Part shown: piece by piece, positions 55,838 through 64,000 of the stretch | Numbering within the stretch: the first letter of the stretch is position 1 | Layout of the letters: each line of letters opens with the position of its first letter | Assembly: GCF_014643735.1 (NCBI RefSeq) | Contig: NZ_BMKA01000001.1 | Coordinates: 1,054,001-1,118,000, forward strand | Direction: 5' to 3' | Origin: Neptunicoccus cionae | GTDB lineage: Bacteria; Pseudomonadota; Alphaproteobacteria; Rhodobacterales; Rhodobacteraceae | Length of the DNA stretch: 64,000 nt | Notes under the pieces: model-generated | The model's database searches: none | What the model was told of the DNA's origin: nothing | Seen by the model: only the letters and a program-made list of their open reading frames with translations | Position numbers and translations under genes: made by a program

Positions 55838-58597
55838 TTATTCTTCGGTTGGTGCTGCGGAATCGCCGTTAGCGTCACCGGTTTGTCCATCTGTTTCCGC
55901 AGCGTCTTCATCGCCTTGTTCGGCGATATAGGCCACGGAGACCACTTTTTCGCCCTCGGCTGTGTTGAAAACTTTTACACCGGAAGAGGTGCGCCCCTGA
56001 CGGGAGATGCCAGAGACTGGACAGCGGATGGATTGGCCGGTGGATGTGGCCAGCATGATCTGGTCGTCCTCATCCACAGTGAAGCTGGCGATGATCCGGT
56101 CGTTGCGCCGTCCCAGATTGGCTGCTGCGATGCCCTGACCACCCCGTCCTGCGACGCGGTATTCGTGGGCGGAGGAGCGTTTTCCATAGCCCCCTGATGT
56201 CACGGTCAGGATCCACTGTTCCAGTGCGCCGAGTTCTGCGTAGCGTTCCGGCGAGATGTCGCCTTCGGCTGCGTCTTCGATAACGCCGGCCTCTTCACCT
56301 GTCACAGCGCGGCGGCGTTTGAAATAACCCGCCCGCTCTTCTGCGCTGGCATCTACGTGGCGTATAACAGCCATCGAAACAACGGAATCACCGTCCGCCA
56401 GACGGATACCGCGTACGCCGGTGCTATCGCGGCCTTTAAAGACGCGCACATCGGTTACAGGGAAGCGTATCGCCTTGCCGAGTTCAGTCGTCAGCAGAAA
56501 GTCATCGCTCTCTGTGGCGATATTCACATTCACGATGGCCACATCTTCGGGCAGTTTCATCGCAATCTTGCCGTTGGATTTCACGTTGGTGAAATCGCTC
56601 AGCGCATTGCGGCGCACGTTGCCTGCGGTGGTGGCAAAGACAATATGAAGGTTGTCCCATTCATCTTCAGGCACATCGACGGGCATGATTGCAGCGATAG
56701 ACACGCCTGCAGGGATCGGCAGAATGTTAACAATTGCCTTCCCGCGAGAGTTCCGGCCACCGGGGGGCAGGCGCCACGTTTTCAGTTTGTAAACCATACC
56801 GTCGGAGGTGAAGAACAGCAGCGGCGTGTGGGTGTTGGCAACAAACAGGTTGGTAACGAAATCTTCGTCCTTGGTGTTCATCCCCTGCAAGCCTTTGCCG
56901 CCCCGTTTCTGGGCGCGGTAATCCGCAAGAATGGTGCGTTTGATATAGCCGGAGTTGGTGATGGTCACGACCATGTCTTCCCGCTCGATCAGGTCCTCGT
57001 CGTCCATGTTGTCCACATGCTCGACAATTTCCGAACGGCGCGGCACGGCAAACATCTCACGGACTTCGGTCAGTTCGTCGGTGATAATCGCCATGATCCG
57101 TTCCCGCGAGCGCAGGATTTCCAGATAGTCGGTGATCTTCGCGGCGAGTTCTTCCAGCTCGTCGGTGACTTCTTTCACGCCAAGGGCGGTCAGACGTTGT
57201 AGGCGCAGCTCCAGAATGGCGCGGGCCTGAATTTCAGACAGGTGATAAGTGCCGTCTTCGTTGATTGTATGGCTCGGATCGTCAATCAGCTTGATGTAAC
57301 CGGAGATATCCTGCGCAGGCCATGCACGGGTCATCAGACGATGACGGGCCTCTGCGGGATCGGCAGAACTGCGGATCGTAGCAACGACTTCGTCCACGTT
57401 GGACACGGCCACGGCCAGACCGCACAGAATATGAGAGCGTTCACGCGCCTTGCGCAGTTCAAACGCCGTGCGCCGTGCGACAACTTCTTCGCGGAATTTG
57501 ATAAAGCTGGACAGGAAACCGTGCAGGTTCAACTGCTCTGGGCGGCCACCGTTCAGCGCCAGCATGTTGCATCCAAAGGAGGTTTGCAATGATGTGAAGC
57601 GGAACAGCTGGTTCAGAACCACCTCGGGCGTGGCATCCCGTTTCAGTTCCACAACGACACGCACACCGATCCGGTCAGATTCGTCCTGAACGTGGGCGAT
57701 GCCTTCGATCTTTTTGTCCCGCGCCAGTTCCGCGATTTTTTCGATCATTGTGGCCTTGTTCACCTGATAGGGAACCTCGTCCACGACAATGGCGTAACGG
57801 TCCTTGCGGATCTCTTCTATCCGCGTCTTGGCGCGAATAATGACGGAGCCGCGCCCTTCGGTATAGGCTTTGCGCGCGCCGGAGCGGCCCAGAATGATCC
57901 CGCCAGTTGGGAAATCGGGGGCAGGGATGTATTCCATCAACTGCACGCTGTCCATGTCTGGATCTTTCATCAACGCAAGGGTTGCGTCGATCACTTCGCC
58001 CAGATTGTGCGGCGGAATATTGGTGGCCATGCCGACCGCGATACCACCGGCACCATTGACCAGCATATTGGGGTAACGGGCGGGCAGAACCGTCGGTTCA
58101 CGGTCTTTGCCATCATAGTTGTCCTGAAAATCGACCGTATCCTTGTCGATATCTGCCAGAAGGCTCGCGGCGGGTTTGTCCATCCGAACTTCGGTGTAAC
58201 GCATCGCAGCCGCGCTGTCGCCGTCCATAGACCCAAAGTTTCCCTGACCGTCGAGAAGGGGCAGCGACATGGAAAAGTCCTGCGCCATCCGCACCAGCGC
58301 GTCATAAATGGCTGAATCCCCGTGGGGATGGTATTTCCCCATCACATCGCCAACAGGGCGGGCTGATTTGCGGTAGGATTTATCGTGCGTGTTGCCAGTC
58401 TCGTTCATGGCGTAGAGAATTCGGCGGTGTACCGGCTTCAGGCCGTCGCGCAGATCGGGGATCGCACGGCTGACAATCACGCTCATCGCGTAATCGAGGT
58501 AGGAGGTTTTCATCTCCTCTTCGATAGAGATGGTCGGGCCATCGTGGACCGGGCGTTCTGGTGGAGTTATCGGCTGATCTTCGGTCTCGTCGCTCAC
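55838..58597 (-). CDS. gyrA: DNA gyrase subunit A
   Basis: Breakage-reunion subunit of gyrase; 919 residues. The winged-helix region has [21 protein letters not shown]; Ser and Asp at the quinolone-determining positions are wild type. The catalytic Tyr lies in [11 protein letters not shown] (about 130). The C-terminal six-bladed beta-pinwheel follows, with GyrA box [11 protein letters not shown] near 555-565, and an acidic tail. GTG at 58597 is preferred: the frame opens 9 codons earlier only with TTG. Expression signals not resolved. Confidence 0.96.
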   Translation of the reverse strand: MSDETEDQPITPPERPVHDGPTISIEEEMKTSYLDYAMSVIVSRAIPDLRDGLKPVHRRILYAMNETGNTHDKSYRKSARPVGDVMGKYHPHGDSAIYDALVRMAQDFSMSLPLLDGQGNFGSMDGDSAAAMRYTEVRMDKPAASLLADIDKDTVDFQDNYDGKDREPTVLPARYPNMLVNGAGGIAVGMATNIPPHNLGEVIDATLALMKDPDMDSVQLMEYIPAPDFPTGGIILGRSGARKAYTEGRGSVIIRAKTRIEEIRKDRYAIVVDEVPYQVNKATMIEKIAELARDKKIEGIAHVQDESDRIGVRVVVELKRDATPEVVLNQLFRFTSLQTSFGCNMLALNGGRPEQLNLHGFLSSFIKFREEVVARRTAFELRKARERSHILCGLAVAVSNVDEVVATIRSSADPAEARHRLMTRAWPAQDISGYIKLIDDPSHTINEDGTYHLSEIQARAILELRLQRLTALGVKEVTDELEELAAKITDYLEILRSRERIMAIITDELTEVREMFAVPRRSEIVEHVDNMDDEDLIEREDMVVTITNSGYIKRTILADYRAQKRGGKGLQGMNTKDEDFVTNLFVANTHTPLLFFTSDGMVYKLKTWRLPPGGRNSRGKAIVNILPIPAGVSIAAIMPVDVPEDEWDNLHIVFATTAGNVRRNALSDFTNVKSNGKIAMKLPEDVAIVNVNIATESDDFLLTTELGKAIRFPVTDVRVFKGRDSTGVRGIRLADGDSVVSMAVIRHVDASAEERAGYFKRRRAVTGEEAGVIEDAAEGDISPERYAELGALEQWILTVTSGGYGKRSSAHEYRVAGRGGQGIAAANLGRRNDRIIASFTVDEDDQIMLATSTGQSIRCPVSGISRQGRTSSGVKVFNTAEGEKVVSVAYIAEQGDEDAAETDGQTGDANGDSAAPTEE

Positions 58598-58780
58598 GTC
58601 TGGCCGCCTTGCTTCTTTACACAATATCTAGTGTGCTATCTATAAACCAGCCTCAGCATAAGGGCAATCATTCTACCCCGATTTCGGCCGGATTCGGCGA
58701 AATTTTCTCCCTATAAAGACCCCTGCGGACCTCCCTCGGGCGCTGTAGGCTGGCATGTGTTCCAAAACGGTAAATGCGCA

Positions 58781-58816
58781 TAGTAAAATGGCCCCGCAAA
58801 GGGGGCCATTTTACTA
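58781..58816 (-). terminator. ssb terminator
   Basis: A perfect 15-bp stem (58781-58795 with 58802-58816), loop GCAAAG. The 3' arm on the minus strand is CATTTTACTA, giving a T-rich tail within the stem. It lies 26 nt after the ssb stop and before the gyrA promoter. Confidence 0.85.
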
Positions 58817-58842
58817 GTGTAAGATAGATCGGTTCGCGTCGA

Positions 58843-59364
58843 TCAGAACGGGATTTCGTCGTCCAGATCAGAGTTGCCGCCGCCCTGATTGCCGCCTTGG
58901 GAGCCGCCGCCATAGCCGCCACCCTGATCGTAACCGCCGCCGTAGCCACCGCCACCTTGGTTGCCGCCGCCCTGATCGTAGCCGCCACCTTGCGAGCCGC
59001 CACCGCCGCCGTCACGTCCGTCCAGCATGGTCAATGTGCCGTTAAAGCCTTGCAGAACGACTTCGGTGGAATACCGGTCATTGCCGCTTTGGTCCTGCCA
59101 TTTGCGGGTTTGCAACTGGCCTTCGACAAAAACCTTGGAGCCTTTGCGCAGGTATTGTTCACACACGCGGACCAGTCCTTCGCTGAAAACAGAGACCTGA
59201 TGCCATTCTGTCTTTTCGCGGTTCTCGCCAGTGTTCTTGTCGCGCCACCGCTCGGAGGTTGCGATACGCAGATTGCACACCTTACCGCCGTTTGGAAAGC
59301 TGCGCACTTCCGGATCACGGCCCAGATTGCCGATCAACATAACCTTGTTCAAACTGCCAGCCAT
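58843..59364 (-). CDS. ssb: single-stranded DNA-binding protein
   Basis: 173 residues. The OB fold occupies about 1-110 ([28 protein letters not shown]). The linker (about 118-165) is almost wholly Gly/Gln/Tyr/Asp in short repeats such as [10 protein letters not shown], and the C-terminus DLDDEIPF is the protein-interaction tip. I saw no SOS box in the 185 nt before it, unlike uvrA nearby. The gene is divergent from the lytic transglycosylase. Confidence 0.97.
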   Translation of the reverse strand: MAGSLNKVMLIGNLGRDPEVRSFPNGGKVCNLRIATSERWRDKNTGENREKTEWHQVSVFSEGLVRVCEQYLRKGSKVFVEGQLQTRKWQDQSGNDRYSTEVVLQGFNGTLTMLDGRDGGGGGSQGGGYDQGGGNQGGGGYGGGYDQGGGYGGGSQGGNQGGGNSDLDDEIPF

Positions 59365-59549
59365 AGGCGTTTCTCCCTAAACTCGAATCTTTTGTCGTTT
59401 CTTGCGTGCATGGTAGTTAACCATCTTCTCTGTGCCCTGCAACCAATGAACAAACCACTAACATGGCTGTCGTTTGGGGGATATCTTTTCAAATTGGCAA
59501 AAACGCTGTAAAGGGTGTGCCAGAGTTTTGATCGGGCAGGGGCACGAGA

Positions 59550-60131
59550 ATGATAAAGATACTTGCAGGCAGTCTTGTAGTTGCGATTGGACTTGGGCCG
59601 ATTGCTGCTGTCGCTGATGTGACGAAATCGTCCAAATCCCGTCTTGGTATTTCCTCCAGTCATTCCAAACTGATCGACAAGCGTTTGTCCAACCAGTATT
59701 CCAGCTCCGCCCGTTTGCTGCCCAAGGACAACCGTCTGGACCTTATTCCACGCTACACAGGGTCCTATAAAGGTGTGTACAGACCAATGGCCGAAGCCGC
59801 TGCGCGCAAGCATGGCATTCCGGTGGATCTGTTCAACCGTCTGGTGCAACAGGAAAGTAACTGGAACCCCAAAGCCAAAAGCCACGCTGGCGCGATCGGT
59901 CTCGCGCAGTTGATGCCGTTTACGGCCCGCCATCTGGGGGTGAACCCTCATGATCCGCGACAGAACCTCGACGGTGGTGCGCGGTATCTCAAGCAGCAAT
60001 ACGCAAAGTTTCGAAGCTGGCGTCTGGCGTTGGCGGCTTATAATGCAGGTCCGGCAGCTGTTGAGAAATACAAAGGCGTGCCGCCCTACAAGGAAACGCG
60101 CAACTACGTCAAAGTCATTCTGGGCAAATAA
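59550..60131 (+). CDS. lytic transglycosylase, SLT family
   Basis: 193 residues with a signal peptide (about 1-22, cleavage after AAVA). The SLT domain (about 75-190) has catalytic Glu in [14 protein letters not shown] (about 105-118), [10 protein letters not shown] and [12 protein letters not shown]. Cleaves peptidoglycan in the periplasm. It sits alone between ssb and uvrA; the next gene has its own SOS promoter. Confidence 0.9.
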   Translation: MIKILAGSLVVAIGLGPIAAVADVTKSSKSRLGISSSHSKLIDKRLSNQYSSSARLLPKDNRLDLIPRYTGSYKGVYRPMAEAAARKHGIPVDLFNRLVQQESNWNPKAKSHAGAIGLAQLMPFTARHLGVNPHDPRQNLDGGARYLKQQYAKFRSWRLALAAYNAGPAAVEKYKGVPPYKETRNYVKVILGK

Positions 60132-60180
60132 CTGCCGGACCGTTTTGTTCTCCTGACATCCTCTGTCAGTAGAACATCCT

Positions 60181-60206
60181 GTTCCTGTACTGTTCCCGAA
60201 TTGTTC
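60181..60206 (+). promoter_or_regulatory. uvrA SOS operator: two overlapping LexA boxes
   Basis: GTTC at 60181, 60192 and 60203, separated by two exact 7-nt spacers (CTGTACT and CCGAATT), so the middle unit is shared by two perfect GTTC-N7-GTTC boxes. It ends 74 nt before the uvrA start. Direct sequence match to the alphaproteobacterial LexA site. Confidence 0.95.
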
Positions 60207-60280
60207 CCGCTTTTCTGTTGGCAATCCCCGGCGGATGACCTAGATATTGTCGGGTCTGATCGGCAAATTAGGGCAGAGCA

Positions 60281-63139
60281 TTGGCTGAACTGAAAAATAT
60301 CGAAATACGTGGTGCGCGTGAGCATAATCTGAAATCCATTGACGTGGATATTCCGCGCGACCAGTTGGTAGTGATCACAGGACTTTCCGGTTCGGGGAAA
60401 TCCTCTCTGGCGTTTGATACGATCTACGCCGAAGGGCAGCGGCGCTATGTGGAATCCCTGTCGGCCTATGCGCGGCAGTTTCTGGATATGATGCAAAAGC
60501 CGGATGTGGACCATATTTCTGGTCTGTCGCCAGCTATTTCCATCGAACAAAAGACCACATCGAAAAACCCGCGCTCTACCGTTGGCACGGTGACCGAGAT
60601 TTACGACTATATGCGGCTGTTGTTTGCCCGTGTCGGCACGCCGTACTCGCCCGCGACTGGCCTGCCGATTGAGGCGCAGCAAGTGTCCGAGATGGTCGAT
60701 CGTGTGATGCTGATGGAAGAGGGCACGCGGGCCTATCTGCTTGCACCGATTGTGCGGGACCGTAAGGGTGAGTACCGCAAGGAATTTGCGGAGCTTAAAA
60801 AGACGGGGTTTCAGCGGGTTAAGGTCAATGGCGAATTTCACGATTTGGACACGCCGCCCACGCTCGACAAAAAATTCCGCCATAACATTGATGTGGTTGT
60901 GGACCGGATCGTTGTAAAGGAAGGTCTGGAAACACGTCTCGCGGACAGTTTGCGCACAGCACTTGATCTCGCAGACGGGATTGCCATCCTTGAGACTGCC
61001 CCCAAAGAGGGTGATCCGGAGCGCCACACATTTTCCGAGAAGTTTGCCTGCCCTGTTAGTGGCTTCACCATCCCCGAGATTGAACCGCGTCTGTTTTCAT
61101 TCAACGCGCCATTCGGGGCCTGTCCTGAATGTGATGGGCTTGGGGTGGAGCTGTTCTTTGACGAACGGCTCGTCGTGCCTGATCCGTCATTGTCCCTGTA
61201 TAAAGGGGCGCTGGCGCCTTGGGCGAAAGGGAAATCCCCATATTTCCGCCAGACAATTGAAGCCATCGCGCGGCACTACGAATTTGACAAGGATCTGCCG
61301 TGGCGAGATCTGCCCGCCCATGTGCAACAGCTGATGTTGCACGGTTCGGGTGATGAAGAAATCAAGTTCCGGTACGATGAAGGCGGCCGCGTTTACGAGG
61401 TGTCCCGCGCATTCGAGGGCGTGATCCCGAATATGGAACGGCGCTACCGCGAAACCGACAGCAATTGGGTTCGTGAGGAATTCGAGCGCTATCAAAACAA
61501 CCGCCACTGTGGTGTTTGTGACGGATACCGCCTGCGCCCCGAAGCGCTGGCCGTGAAAATTGGTGGCTTGCACGTGGGGCAGGTGGTGGAAATGTCCATT
61601 GCTGAAGCCCATGACTGGGTGGATGGCATCCCTGCGGAATTGTCTGCACAGAAAAACGAAATCGCCCGTGCGATCCTTAAGGAAATCCGTGAAAGGCTGG
61701 GCTTTTTGGTGAATGTCGGGCTGAATTACCTGACACTGTCGCGCAATTCCGGCACTTTGTCTGGCGGTGAAAGCCAGCGCATCCGGCTCGCGAGCCAGAT
61801 CGGTTCGGGGCTGACCGGAGTGCTTTATGTGCTCGACGAGCCGTCTATCGGGCTGCACCAGCGGGACAACGACCGGCTTTTGACCACGCTGAAGAACCTG
61901 CGGGATCAGGGCAATACCGTGATTGTTGTCGAACACGATGAGGAGGCGATCCGTGAGGCGGATTATGTGCTCGACATCGGGCCAGGTGCTGGTGTTCACG
62001 GGGGTGAGATCATCGCCAAGGGCACGCCGGCACGCATCGCGAAGAATAAGAAATCCATTACGGGCCAATACCTTACCGGCAAACGGAGCATCCCGATCCC
62101 TGCCGAGCGACGCAAAGGCAATGGTAAGACGCTGGTGGTGGAAGGTGCGACGGGAAACAACCTTAAAAATGTCACCGCAAGCTATCCGCTGGGGACGTTT
62201 TGTTGTGTGACCGGCGTTTCGGGTGGCGGCAAATCCACGCTTACCATCGAAACCCTGTTCAAAACCGCCTCCATGCGGTTGAACGGCGCGAAACAAACGC
62301 CAGCCCCCTGTGAGGCGATCAAGGGGCTTCAGTATCTCGACAAGGTGATCGACATTGATCAGCGGGCCATCGGCCGCACGCCGCGCTCCAATCCCGCCAC
62401 ATATACCGGTGCCTTCACCCCGATCCGCGAGTGGTTTGCCGGACTGCCGGAAGCCAAAGCGCGTGGGTACAAACCCGGGCGCTTCTCTTTCAACGTGAAG
62501 GGCGGGCGCTGTGAGGCCTGTCAGGGCGATGGCGTGATCAAGATAGAGATGCACTTTTTGCCGGATGTCTACGTCACCTGCGAGAGCTGTAACGGTAAAC
62601 GCTACAATCGCGAAACTTTAGAAGTTTTGTTTAAAGGCAAGAGCATAGCAGACGTTCTTGATATGACTGTTGAAGACGCCGAGACCTTCTTTCAGGCGGT
62701 TCCAGCCATTCGCGACAAGATGACGGCACTGCTGCGGGTCGGGCTTGGCTACATTAAGGTGGGCCAACAAGCCACAACCCTTTCGGGTGGTGAGGCACAG
62801 CGGGTGAAGCTGTCCAAGGAGCTATCGAAGCGATCGACCGGACGCACGCTCTATATTCTGGACGAACCCACCACGGGGTTGCATTTCGAAGATGTGCGCA
62901 AGCTGTTGGAAGTACTGCACGAACTGGTTGATCAAGGCAATTCCGTGCTGGTGATCGAGCATAACCTCGACGTAATCAAAACGGCCGACCATATTATCGA
63001 CATTGGTCCTGAAGGCGGTGACGGTGGTGGCGAAATCGTGGCGACAGGGACTCCTGAAGAGGTGGCGCAAGTCGAAGGCAGCCACACCGGGCGCTATCTA
63101 GCAGAGATGTTAGGGATCAAGCGGGTCGCAGCGGAGTAG
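60281..63139 (+). CDS. uvrA: excinuclease ABC subunit A
   Basis: DNA damage recognition in nucleotide excision repair; 952 residues. Two ABC ATPase modules ([12 protein letters not shown] near 34-45; [14 protein letters not shown] near 645-658), two ABC signatures ([24 protein letters not shown]), and zinc fingers CPECDGLG...CGVCDGYR and CEACQGDG...CESCNGKRY. The start is TTG at 60281 ([11 protein letters not shown]); no ATG in frame is near. SOS-regulated from the overlapping boxes upstream. Confidence 0.96.
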   Translation: MAELKNIEIRGAREHNLKSIDVDIPRDQLVVITGLSGSGKSSLAFDTIYAEGQRRYVESLSAYARQFLDMMQKPDVDHISGLSPAISIEQKTTSKNPRSTVGTVTEIYDYMRLLFARVGTPYSPATGLPIEAQQVSEMVDRVMLMEEGTRAYLLAPIVRDRKGEYRKEFAELKKTGFQRVKVNGEFHDLDTPPTLDKKFRHNIDVVVDRIVVKEGLETRLADSLRTALDLADGIAILETAPKEGDPERHTFSEKFACPVSGFTIPEIEPRLFSFNAPFGACPECDGLGVELFFDERLVVPDPSLSLYKGALAPWAKGKSPYFRQTIEAIARHYEFDKDLPWRDLPAHVQQLMLHGSGDEEIKFRYDEGGRVYEVSRAFEGVIPNMERRYRETDSNWVREEFERYQNNRHCGVCDGYRLRPEALAVKIGGLHVGQVVEMSIAEAHDWVDGIPAELSAQKNEIARAILKEIRERLGFLVNVGLNYLTLSRNSGTLSGGESQRIRLASQIGSGLTGVLYVLDEPSIGLHQRDNDRLLTTLKNLRDQGNTVIVVEHDEEAIREADYVLDIGPGAGVHGGEIIAKGTPARIAKNKKSITGQYLTGKRSIPIPAERRKGNGKTLVVEGATGNNLKNVTASYPLGTFCCVTGVSGGGKSTLTIETLFKTASMRLNGAKQTPAPCEAIKGLQYLDKVIDIDQRAIGRTPRSNPATYTGAFTPIREWFAGLPEAKARGYKPGRFSFNVKGGRCEACQGDGVIKIEMHFLPDVYVTCESCNGKRYNRETLEVLFKGKSIADVLDMTVEDAETFFQAVPAIRDKMTALLRVGLGYIKVGQQATTLSGGEAQRVKLSKELSKRSTGRTLYILDEPTTGLHFEDVRKLLEVLHELVDQGNSVLVIEHNLDVIKTADHIIDIGPEGGDGGGEIVATGTPEEVAQVEGSHTGRYLAEMLGIKRVAAE

Positions 63140-63276
63140 GGCCTCCAGCGGGGGTGTTGCTGAGTTTCTTTCGGATCGCAATCCCAAGCAGGAATACGTC
63201 AGATAAGGGACTTAACCAAAAGTTCGTTTTACTTCGTAGCTGAGAGGCATTCCACCAATGCGGTATTCCTTTAACG

Positions 63277-63308
63277 CCTAGCTTGCGCAATGTATCGCGC
63301 AAGCTAGG
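63277..63308. terminator. 12-bp inverted repeat between convergent uvrA and RTX gene
   Basis: CCTAGCTTGCGC/GCGCAAGCTAGG with an 8-nt loop, perfect over 12 bp. It is 16 nt from the RTX stop. No T-run follows on either side, so the termination role is probable but not proven. Confidence 0.55.
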
Positions 63309-63324
63309 TGATCATTTCAATACC

Positions 63325-64000
63325 TTAGACGAAGTCGATTGTAAGTTCGCTTTCGAGATACTTTTTGTTCTTAAGCAGTATCTCTCCGCCGTCAAAGTCG
63401 ATGACAGTGCCGTCTGCCGACTCTTTAACATCAACCTTTTCAATGCCCGTGAACTGCAAAGTATCGGCTGCGGCATTGAAACCTAGTATTTTATCTATCC
63501 CGGTGCGCGCACCGTCGCTGAGATCAAAGACAAATACGTCAGATCCTCCGCCACCCTTAAGGACATCATTACCGCCGCCGCCTTCGATGGTATCATTACC
63601 GCCGCCGCCAATAAGCTTGTCTTTGTGGAACCCGCCGGAGAGCGTGTCTTTGCCCCCGCCGCCTTTCAGTACGTCTTCGCCCGCATCACCAATCAGAGTG
63701 TCGTGACCGCCGCCGCCCTTCAGCGTGTCGTTGCCTGCGCCACCTGTTGCGTGGTCATTCCCACCGCCGCCGATAACTTTGTCATGGCCATTACCGCCGT
63801 GCAAAGTGTCGTGGCCGTTCTTGCCTAGCAGTTTGTCGCTGCCGCCACCGCCTTTTAGCACATCATCATTGTGATGCCCTACGTGCTTATCAGCCGTTTT
63901 TGAACCGTTCAGCGTGATGCCGAAGACCTCGAACGTGCCTGTCGTCGTGGCAGAACCTGCATGATATTCAAAAATATCTTCGAACAGATCAGCAGTCAGG
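63325..64000 (-). CDS. RTX calcium-binding repeat protein, C-terminal part (N-terminus beyond window)
   Basis: The frame stays open to the window edge, so at least 224 residues are seen and the start is missing. The first 45 visible residues (LTADLFEDIFEYHAG...) are non-repetitive; then come about 12 RTX nonapeptides of the form GGxGxDxLx (63580-63860), which bind calcium in a parallel beta-roll, and a C-terminal domain with FVFDLSDG and TIDFV at the end. This is the layout of type I-secreted proteins. No secretion genes are in the window. Its product could be an adhesin, enzyme or toxin; the visible part gives no enzymatic domain. Confidence 0.88.
   Translation of the reverse strand, partial: LTADLFEDIFEYHAGSATTTGTFEVFGITLNGSKTADKHVGHHNDDVLKGGGGSDKLLGKNGHDTLHGGNGHDKVIGGGGNDHATGGAGNDTLKGGGGHDTLIGDAGEDVLKGGGGKDTLSGGFHKDKLIGGGGNDTIEGGGGNDVLKGGGGSDVFVFDLSDGARTGIDKILGFNAAADTLQFTGIEKVDVKESADGTVIDFDGGEILLKNKKYLESELTIDFV

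Noticed and set aside
58850-59020. Tandem DNA repeat with a separate role
   Set aside because: It is the Gly-rich linker of SSB, a normal low-complexity coding region.
61187-62554. 455-codon minus-strand open frame within uvrA
   Set aside because: Antisense to the conserved ATPase and zinc-finger regions of UvrA; no plausible start signals or domain.
63580-63860. CRISPR-like or satellite repeat
   Set aside because: The repetition is explained by in-frame RTX nonapeptides in a coding sequence.

Overview
The window comes from an alphaproteobacterium of the family Rhodobacteraceae (Roseobacter-type). Four things point there: the linked pair sciP-ctrA; an alphaproteobacterial LexA whose sites have the form GTTC-N7-GTTC; CtrA-type sites TTAA-N7-TTAA; and the gene order trpG-trpD-trpC-moaC-moeA-lexA with a divergent polysaccharide deacetylase between trpG and trpE. 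Base composition looks even, moderately GC-rich and fully coding. I saw no rRNA or tRNA gene, insertion sequence, prophage or CRISPR array, so this is a core chromosomal segment.

Layout. 1-4.4 kb: start of gltA, gltX, comEC and SOS-autoregulated lexA. 4.4-15.2 kb: leftward moeA-moaC-trpC-trpD-trpG, a rightward envelope deacetylase, leftward ppiD-trpE and an aminotransferase. 15.2-20 kb: an ABC-F ATPase, an intergenic region with inverted perfect DnaA boxes and a CtrA site, a response regulator with a degenerate GGDEF-like domain, and hemB. 20-33.6 kb: mfd, a Bcr/CflA-type efflux pump, a DsbA-family oxidoreductase, an AMP-forming ligase, a peptide-binding protein, a SYLF lipoprotein, a CaiB/BaiF enzyme, an Ldh-family oxidoreductase and small envelope proteins. 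33.6-42.1 kb: parE, an EEP-family protein, a MATE pump, guaA and a non-pyrrolysine MttB homologue. 42.1-46.6 kb: an H-NOX nitric oxide sensor with its hybrid kinase, mnmA, sciP and ctrA. 46.7-54.6 kb: ligA, recG, an SOS- and CtrA-marked small membrane protein, an IscU-like scaffold, hisI, gluQRS and trmFO. 54.6-64 kb: a strongly folded intergenic region, a LysR regulator, gyrA, ssb, a lytic transglycosylase, uvrA with an SOS operator, and the C-terminal part of an RTX protein.

Genome maintenance dominates: lexA, mfd, ligA, recG, uvrA, ssb, gyrA and parE all lie within 64 kb, together with the cell-cycle regulators ctrA and sciP. The two themes meet in the 41-codon gene at 51130-51255. It encodes a single-span membrane microprotein. 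Its upstream region holds one CtrA-type site, one forward LexA box and a four-unit reverse LexA array, and its transcript continues through a run of hairpins to a strong terminator. By analogy with known SOS-induced small membrane proteins (SidA of Caulobacter, TisB of E. coli), I propose a DNA-damage checkpoint or toxin peptide. This is the best candidate here for an undescribed system.
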